In this document: piece by piece, positions 13,453 through 17,880 of the stretch
How positions within the stretch are numbered: position 1 is the first letter of the stretch
Layout of the letters: the number at the start of each line of letters is the position of its first letter
Origin: Methanobrevibacter ruminantium
GTDB taxonomy: Archaea; Methanobacteriota; Methanobacteria; Methanobacteriales; Methanobacteriaceae
NCBI RefSeq assembly: GCF_016294135.1
Contig: NZ_JAEDCO010000032.1
Location: forward strand, 1 to 17,880
Direction: 5' to 3'
Length of the DNA: 17,880 nt
Program-made: the position numbers and the translations under genes
Notes under the pieces: model-generated
What the model was told of the DNA's origin: nothing
The model's database searches: none
Seen by the model: the letters and a program-made list of their open reading frames with translations, nothing else

Positions 13453-15109
13453 GGAAATTAAAACTATCACAACTGATGTATTGATTATAGGTTCTGGTGG
13501 TGCAGGCTGTAGAGCAGCAATTGAAGTGTCCAATCAAGGAAAGGAAGCATTGATTGTTTCAAAAGGATTGACTTTCAGATCAGGCTGTACTGGAATGGCT
13601 GAAGGTGGATACAATGCTGCACTTGGACTTGTAGACCCAGAGGATAGTGTAGAAGCGCATATTAAAGACACCTTAAAAGGTGGTAGCTACCTTAATGACC
13701 CTAAATTAGTGGACATTCTAATCAATGAATCACCTGACAGGCTCAATGACTTGGAAGAGTATGGCGCTCTCTTTGACAGACAGGAATCCGGTGAATTGAA
13801 CCAAAGGCCATTTGGTGGTCAAACCTATAGAAGAACCTGTTTCCAAGGAGATAGAACCGGCCATGAAATCATGACTGCACTTAAGGAAGAAATCATCAAG
13901 CGTGGCATCAAGACCATTGATGAAGTGATGATTACAGCACTTATCAAGGATGACTCAAACAACATCCTCTCAAAAGTGATCGGTGCAGTTGGACTTGACC
14001 TCAAGAACAATGACATCATCTATTTCCAAGCAAAAGCTGTTGTTCTTGCTACTGGAGGATCCGGTCAATTGTTCCCTGTAACCTCAAACACTACCCAAAA
14101 GAATGGGGATGGATTTGCACTTGCATGGAATGTTGGAGCAGACCTTATTGACATGGAAGAGATACAGTTCCACCCAACAGGTATGGTCTATCCGGATTCA
14201 AGAAAGGGAGTTCTTGTAACTGAAGCGGTAAGGGCTGAAGGCGGAAGACTCATCAACAGCGAAGGTGAAAGGTTCATGGGCAGATACGATGACCGTATGG
14301 AACTTGCTACCCGTGACGTTGTCGCAAGGTCAATCTATAATGAGATCATGGAAGGAAGAGGAACAGAGCATGGAGGAGTATACCTTGATGTAAGCCACCT
14401 CGACCCAGACTTGATTGATGAAAAGCTTGAAACCATGGTGCTTCAGTTTGAAGACATTGGAGTGGACATAAAAACCGAACCAATGGAAGTTGCACCTACT
14501 GCACACCATCATATGGGAGGGGTCAGAATCAACGAAGATGGCCAATCCACTGTTGAAAACCTATTCGCTTGCGGTGAAGTGTGTGGAGGAGTCCATGGTG
14601 CAAACCGTCTCGGTGGAAATGCACTTGCAGACACTCAGGTATTCGGTAAAAGAGCAGGATTTGCGGCTGCCCTTGCATGTGACTTGACTACAATGCAGTA
14701 CAATTTCACAGCTGTTGAAGAGGAAAAGGAAAGAATAGAATCATTGATGAAGGAAGGTTCTATCGATTCAATAGCTATGAAGAAGGAAATTCAGCAATTG
14801 ATGTGGGAAAAAGTTTCAATTGTAAGAAATGAGCAAAACCTAAAGTCCGCTCTTGAAAGACTTCTTGAAATGAAAGAGGAATTGAATGACCTCAATGTTG
14901 ATGAGAGAACCCAATTCAATGAATCACTCCTTACTGCACTTGAAGTAATCAATATGGTTGAAATCTGTATCCTTATCGTAAAATCTGCAATACTCAGAAG
15001 AGAAAGTAGAGGAGCGCACTTCAGAGAAGACTTCCCAGAAACAAATGATGAGCTTTGGAAAAAGAGCATTGTCATGGGACCAAATAAAATCAGATTTGCT
15101 AAACGTTAG
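13451..15109 (+). CDS. tfrA: fumarate reductase (CoM/CoB) flavoprotein subunit
   Basis: FAD subunit of thiol:fumarate reductase, which in Methanobacteriales reduces fumarate to succinate with coenzymes M and B for biosynthesis. The 552-residue protein has the SDH/FRD flavoprotein plan: the FAD-binding IIGSGGAGCRAA (12-23), TFRSGCTGMAEGGYNAALG, ATGGSGQLFP (200-209), IQFHPTG (238-244), the catalytic-type Arg288 in ATRDVVARS, HHHMGGV (352-358) and GVHGANRLGGNAL (380-392), then the helical C-terminal domain ending near REDFPETND. Being in a methanogen, and without membrane anchors or an iron-sulfur subunit next door, tfrA is preferred over sdhA. The iron-sulfur/heterodisulfide subunit tfrB is not in this window. 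Its leader contains a duplicated ribosome binding site and a hairpin element. Confidence 0.88.
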   Translation: MEIKTITTDVLIIGSGGAGCRAAIEVSNQGKEALIVSKGLTFRSGCTGMAEGGYNAALGLVDPEDSVEAHIKDTLKGGSYLNDPKLVDILINESPDRLNDLEEYGALFDRQESGELNQRPFGGQTYRRTCFQGDRTGHEIMTALKEEIIKRGIKTIDEVMITALIKDDSNNILSKVIGAVGLDLKNNDIIYFQAKAVVLATGGSGQLFPVTSNTTQKNGDGFALAWNVGADLIDMEEIQFHPTGMVYPDSRKGVLVTEAVRAEGGRLINSEGERFMGRYDDRMELATRDVVARSIYNEIMEGRGTEHGGVYLDVSHLDPDLIDEKLETMVLQFEDIGVDIKTEPMEVAPTAHHHMGGVRINEDGQSTVENLFACGEVCGGVHGANRLGGNALADTQVFGKRAGFAAALACDLTTMQYNFTAVEEEKERIESLMKEGSIDSIAMKKEIQQLMWEKVSIVRNEQNLKSALERLLEMKEELNDLNVDERTQFNESLLTALEVINMVEICILIVKSAILRRESRGAHFREDFPETNDELWKKSIVMGPNKIRFAKR

Positions 15110-15137
15110 TAAGATTGACTAATTTTTATCAATCTTA
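15110..15137 (+). terminator. first hairpin after tfrA
   Basis: Perfect 9-bp inverted repeat TAAGATTGA (15110-15118) / TCAATCTTA (15129-15137), starting at the base after the tfrA stop, loop of ten A/T-rich bases. It is followed by T-rich sequence. Confidence 0.55.
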
Positions 15138-15152
15138 TTTATTCTAATTTTT

Positions 15153-15176
15153 GTGGAGTTCAACTCCACTTTTTTT
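15153..15176 (+). terminator. second hairpin after tfrA with T7 run
   Basis: GTGGAGT (15153-15159) pairs with ACTCCAC (15163-15169) around TCA, followed at once by seven T (15170-15176). It has the shape of a bacterial intrinsic terminator and also gives the oligo-T signal used by archaeal polymerase. Confidence 0.75.
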
Positions 15177-15248
15177 ATCTTGGAAAAAATAGTTCGTATA
15201 ATATAGAATTAAATAAAAAACTAAAAAAATATAGGAATAGAAAATTGC

Positions 15249-16577
15249 CTATTCCTCAGATTCTGATTCTCTTAACCCTTTCATTTCTGCAATAGCCCTT
15301 TTTGCCTCACTTAAGATATGGCCTTCATCTACAGTAAGCAATTTTCTGCCTTCCATCAATACCTTACCATTACAAATGGTAGTGTCAACATTGGAACCGT
15401 TAGCAGAGTAGACAAGATTGGATGAAATCGCATTGCTCATTGGAGTCATGTTAGGAGCATTGGTATCAACAAGAATAAGATCTGCCCTCTTGCCAACTTC
15501 AATTGAACCTGCATCAATTCCTAATGCATTTGCGCCATTGAATGTTGCCATATTAATCACTTCATCAGCTGTTGCCAATTTAGGATTGAGTGTTGAAACC
15601 TTTTGAAGAAGTGCTGCAAACTTCATCTCATCGAACATGTCAAGATTGTTATTGCTTGAAGCACCATCAGTACCAAGTCCGACACAAATATTTTGTTTCA
15701 ATAATTCACCTATAGGTGCTGCACCTGAAGCAAGTTTCATGTTACTGCATGGGTTGTGTGAAACCTTGACATCATACTTTTTAATCAAATCTATCTCATT
15801 TTGGTCCAACCATACACCATGAGCAGCAACAATATCACTACCTAATATGCCCAAGTCATCTAAATACTCAAAGGGCCTTTTATTTTGATGAGCTTCCTTA
15901 CAATCATTAATTTCCTTCATTGTCTCATTCATATGAATGTGGATACCAACTTGATGCTTATCAGCTTCCTTTCTAACCCTCTCGAGAAGCTCACTTGAAG
16001 TGGTATAGATTGAATGTGGACCGAACATTGTAGTGATTCTTCCATCAGCAGTATTGTTGTGATTTTTTATTAAAGATATGTTTTCCTTGAATTCATTCTC
16101 ACGTTTTTCCTCAATGCCGAAATCAATCATACCATATGACAACACTGCCCTCATTCCAATTTCCTCTACAGCTTGGGCAACTCCATCCATATAGAAGTAC
16201 ATGTCTGAAAATGTGGTTGTACCGCTCTTGATCATTTCAGCCGCACCAAGAAGTGCACCTATGTAACAGTACTCCCTGCTTAAGTGTGCTTCCATAGGCC
16301 AGATATGATCGTTAAGCCAAGTGTCCAATTCCAAGTCATCAGCTATTCCACGTAAAAGTGACATTGAAATGTGAGTGTGAGTGTTGACAAGCCCTGGCAT
16401 CAATATCTTATCAGTAGCGTCAATAATCTTTTCTGCATTTGATTCGTCGATTGCACTTCCTATTTCTGCAATCCTATCTTCAACTATCAATACATCAGCA
16501 TTCTTTTCTTCAGTTTTTCCATTTCCCAATGGATTTAGTATAGTGGCATTTTTGATTAATATGTTTTGACTTTCCAT
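15249..16577 (-). CDS. dadD: 5'-deoxyadenosine / S-adenosylhomocysteine / methylthioadenosine deaminase
   Basis: Amidohydrolase-superfamily adenosine deaminase, 442 residues. In methanogens (characterised in M. jannaschii) this enzyme removes the amino group from 5'-deoxyadenosine and S-adenosylhomocysteine, recycling by-products of radical SAM and methyltransferase reactions. Metal ligands are visible: His67 and His69 in NTHTHISMSLLRG, His215 in HIHMNE with Glu218, a further His in AAHGVWL (251-257), and Asp304 in GTDGASSNNNLDM. GPHSIYT (187-193) is a substrate-contact motif. The C-terminus rebuilds the small beta domain (GSIEVGKRADLILVD). AGGTG lies before the ATG, supporting this start. 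It converges on tfrA. The preferred substrate among the three cannot be told from sequence alone. Confidence 0.88.
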   Translation of the reverse strand: MESQNILIKNATILNPLGNGKTEEKNADVLIVEDRIAEIGSAIDESNAEKIIDATDKILMPGLVNTHTHISMSLLRGIADDLELDTWLNDHIWPMEAHLSREYCYIGALLGAAEMIKSGTTTFSDMYFYMDGVAQAVEEIGMRAVLSYGMIDFGIEEKRENEFKENISLIKNHNNTADGRITTMFGPHSIYTTSSELLERVRKEADKHQVGIHIHMNETMKEINDCKEAHQNKRPFEYLDDLGILGSDIVAAHGVWLDQNEIDLIKKYDVKVSHNPCSNMKLASGAAPIGELLKQNICVGLGTDGASSNNNLDMFDEMKFAALLQKVSTLNPKLATADEVINMATFNGANALGIDAGSIEVGKRADLILVDTNAPNMTPMSNAISSNLVYSANGSNVDTTICNGKVLMEGRKLLTVDEGHILSEAKRAIAEMKGLRESESEE

Positions 16578-16916
16578 TGAAACACCTGAATTTAATTATA
16601 TTATATTATTTTTTTTAAGAATTTTCTAATTGTTATATTATATTTTGATTAGATTAAATTTAAAGATTTTTATTATAGAAATAAATTGAAAAAAAGCGAA
16701 CCGATTAAAATAGATTAATAGCTAAAGAAAGATTAAGACTAAAATATACGAATAAAAAGATCTGTGTTTAGAAAACCCATTTTTAATTATGATAGTAAAA
16801 GGTTTTTCTTTATAAACATATATCTTAGGAAAAATAATATAGTTCGATAGTTTTAATAAATTTTTTTAATTATATAGTTTTAGGGTAATTTAATCTTAAG
16901 TCTTTAGCTAAAAATC

Positions 16917-16959
16917 TATATAAAGTATAATTGAATAAATATCCATTATACTTTATGTA
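16917..16959. promoter_or_regulatory. 12-bp perfect inverted repeat, possible operator
   Basis: ATAAAGTATAAT (16920-16931) and ATTATACTTTAT (16945-16956) are exact reverse complements with a 13-base spacer; pairing extends three more positions outward with one G/T. The left arm overlaps a TATA-like TATATAAA. It could be a binding site for a dimeric regulator or a long RNA hairpin. Confidence 0.45.
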
Positions 16960-17088
16960 TTATATGTTGCTTATTTCATATAAATTTTTTTAATTATTAA
17001 TTGACAACAATATCAAAACTAGCATAAAAATATCAATTTTAAAAAAATAATAGGTAAAAAAAGATTCAATCAAGCTTTTTTTAAAAGA

Positions 17089-17105
17089 GCAGCAAAAAAT
17101 GCTGC
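17089..17105. other. GC-rich hairpin in the gap
   Basis: GCAGCA (17089-17094) pairs with TGCTGC (17100-17105) around AAAAA. It is the only GC-rich patch in several hundred bases. No gene ends next to it on either strand, so it is not an obvious terminator. Confidence 0.5.
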
Positions 17106-17129
17106 CCTTAACATGATTTGATAACTAAA

Positions 17130-17167
17130 GTGATATGTTTTCTAATTCGGATATTAGATTATATCAC
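17130..17167. other. two-level stem-loop, candidate structured RNA
   Basis: GTGATAT (17130-17136) pairs perfectly with ATATCAC (17161-17167); nested inside, CTAAT (17142-17146) pairs with ATTAG (17153-17157) around TCGGAT. With the hairpin at 17089 it forms an 80-base block that could be a small RNA or part of a leader of the gene at 17295, starting about 130 bp upstream of it. Confidence 0.4.
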
Positions 17168-17294
17168 AAGATATGATTTATAGAAAGTGCCTAAAGTATT
17201 TTATGATAATTGGTTAAAAATAGAAAAGAATAAAATAAGATTATTAGCATAATAATATTAATTAACTAAAATTAAGATTCAATTGGGGGTTAAT

Positions 17295-17880
17295 ATGAAT
17301 TCAAGAGATATAATAATCATATGCGCTACAGCAATCATTCTTCTTGCAATTGGAATATTCATCATGGCAAATCCATTTGGAGGTGCTGGAGAAACTGCAA
17401 TCCTAACAATGGAAAGCAAGCAACAGCTTAATGAAGGGGACAGCTTGATACTGAAGCTTTCAGATGAGAACAAAACTGCAATTTCAGGTGAAAGGATTGA
17501 GATAAACCTTACCCATGGAAGCAATGGAGTCACTGAAAACTTCACTCTCAAGACAAATGAAAATGGAGAGTGCAAGCTGGAAGACCTGATAGCAGACAAC
17601 TTTACACTTTCCGCTAAGTTCAATGGAAACAAGGATTACAAGCCAGCCATGATTACTGGAACAATATATGTAAAGAAAAAAGCAAATCCAAGTAGCCAAA
17701 CATCAAGAAGCGACAAGTACAAAACAGACAATAAGGCGGATGATGTCATTGACGGCTGGGATCCAAAAGAGCATGAGGTTTCAAGAGAAGACCTTGGTGA
17801 TGGAACATATAGAATAACCTACGATGATGGATACTTTAGAATCGTGGATGAAGATGGAAACATCTTGACTTATGGGTACT
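17295..17880 (+). CDS. N-terminally membrane-anchored surface protein, 3' end cut by window edge
   Basis: Open from ATG at 17295 to the window edge (195 complete codons), so the protein is longer. GGGGGT four bases before the ATG is an acceptable ribosome binding site. After MNSRD, residues 6-24 (IIIICATAIILLAIGIFIM) form one membrane helix or an uncleaved signal anchor. Residues about 31-125 look like an extracellular beta-sandwich (Ig-like or Big-type): GDSLILKLSDENKTAISGER, then alternating hydrophobics with LTHGSNGV and KTNENGECKLEDL, ending GTIYVKKK. A Ser/Asp/Lys-rich linker follows, then DGTYRITYDDGYFRIVDEDG. I do not recognise a specific family. Methanobrevibacter genomes encode many surface proteins of this general build. 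Confidence 0.7.
   Translation, partial: MNSRDIIIICATAIILLAIGIFIMANPFGGAGETAILTMESKQQLNEGDSLILKLSDENKTAISGERIEINLTHGSNGVTENFTLKTNENGECKLEDLIADNFTLSAKFNGNKDYKPAMITGTIYVKKKANPSSQTSRSDKYKTDNKADDVIDGWDPKEHEVSREDLGDGTYRITYDDGYFRIVDEDGNILTYGY

Larger units (their letters stand above)
16578..17294. promoter_or_regulatory. 717-bp gene-free gap with several inverted repeats
   Basis: The longest gap in the window, very AT-rich, with no ORF that has a ribosome binding site. It must contain the promoters of the leftward deaminase gene and the rightward membrane protein gene. Inverted repeats stand out at 16917-16959, 17089-17105 and 17130-17167 (described separately). A weaker one, AGAAAACC (near 16769) against GGTTTTTCT (near 16801), has one bulged base. 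TATA-like words occur at 16810-16825 and 16917-16925. Confidence 0.45.

Noticed and set aside
13451..15109. Annotating the flavoprotein as succinate dehydrogenase or aspartate oxidase
   Set aside because: No membrane anchor or SdhB neighbour, and the methanogen setting and sequence style fit the soluble CoM/CoB-dependent TfrA; NadB would be expected with quinolinate genes.
17071..17109. Possible fourth copy of the hairpin element (CAAGCTTTTTTT ... AAAAAA ... CCTT)
   Set aside because: The T and A runs are not arms of one symmetric stem, the UUC loop and GACCAAAA tail are missing; the GCAGCA/TGCTGC hairpin inside is a different structure.

Overview
The window looks like chromosome from a low-GC methanogenic archaeon of the order Methanobacteriales, most likely Methanobrevibacter or a close relative. 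The grounds are very AT-rich spacers, archaeal-type LeuB and lumazine synthase, a methanogenesis-marker-type protein, a thiol:fumarate-reductase-like flavoprotein, a 5'-deoxyadenosine/SAH deaminase of the methanogen type, and GGTGA-like ribosome binding sites. The genus is an inference from remembered families, not from a search.

Left end (1-4055): surface polysaccharide precursors. A minus-strand cluster rfbD-rfbA-rfbC makes dTDP-L-rhamnose (rfbC runs off the left edge). Divergent from it is a UDP-N-acetylmannosamine dehydrogenase (wecC-like). Centre-left (4160-8063): leucine biosynthesis leuC-leuD-leuB, followed 28 bp later by a family 2 glycosyltransferase. Next come a 28-residue single-span membrane peptide with a strong ribosome binding site, archaeal-type ribH, a methanogenesis marker protein 11-like gene, and a convergent tRNA-dihydrouridine synthase.

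Accessory stretch (about 10985-12320): a lone, very AT-rich DUF3800 gene with long gene-free flanks and small inverted and direct repeats around it. Then comes the most striking part. A complete FMN riboswitch (about 12319-12460) sits in front of a RibB that closely resembles bacterial, even E. coli-type, RibB and not the methanogen type. This suggests a riboswitch plus gene acquired together from bacteria and working in an archaeon. Its leader can form two mutually exclusive structures that suggest an FMN-off switch.

Three copies of a short hairpin element (conserved shell CAAGCTTTTT / AAAAACCTTGACCAAAA, variable but complementary stem tip, UUC loop) lie directly after the marker gene, directly after ribB, and inside the tfrA leader. 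The last copy is flanked by perfect 25-bp direct repeats that duplicate the tfrA ribosome binding site. The right end holds tfrA, tandem terminator hairpins, a convergent deaminase gene, a 717-bp gene-free gap with several inverted repeats, and the start of a membrane-anchored, probably Ig-like surface protein cut by the window edge.

Functionally, ribB and ribH supply both substrates of the lumazine step of flavin synthesis, and the flavoenzyme gene tfrA follows ribB. The rfb, wecC and glycosyltransferase genes fit cell-envelope glycan synthesis.
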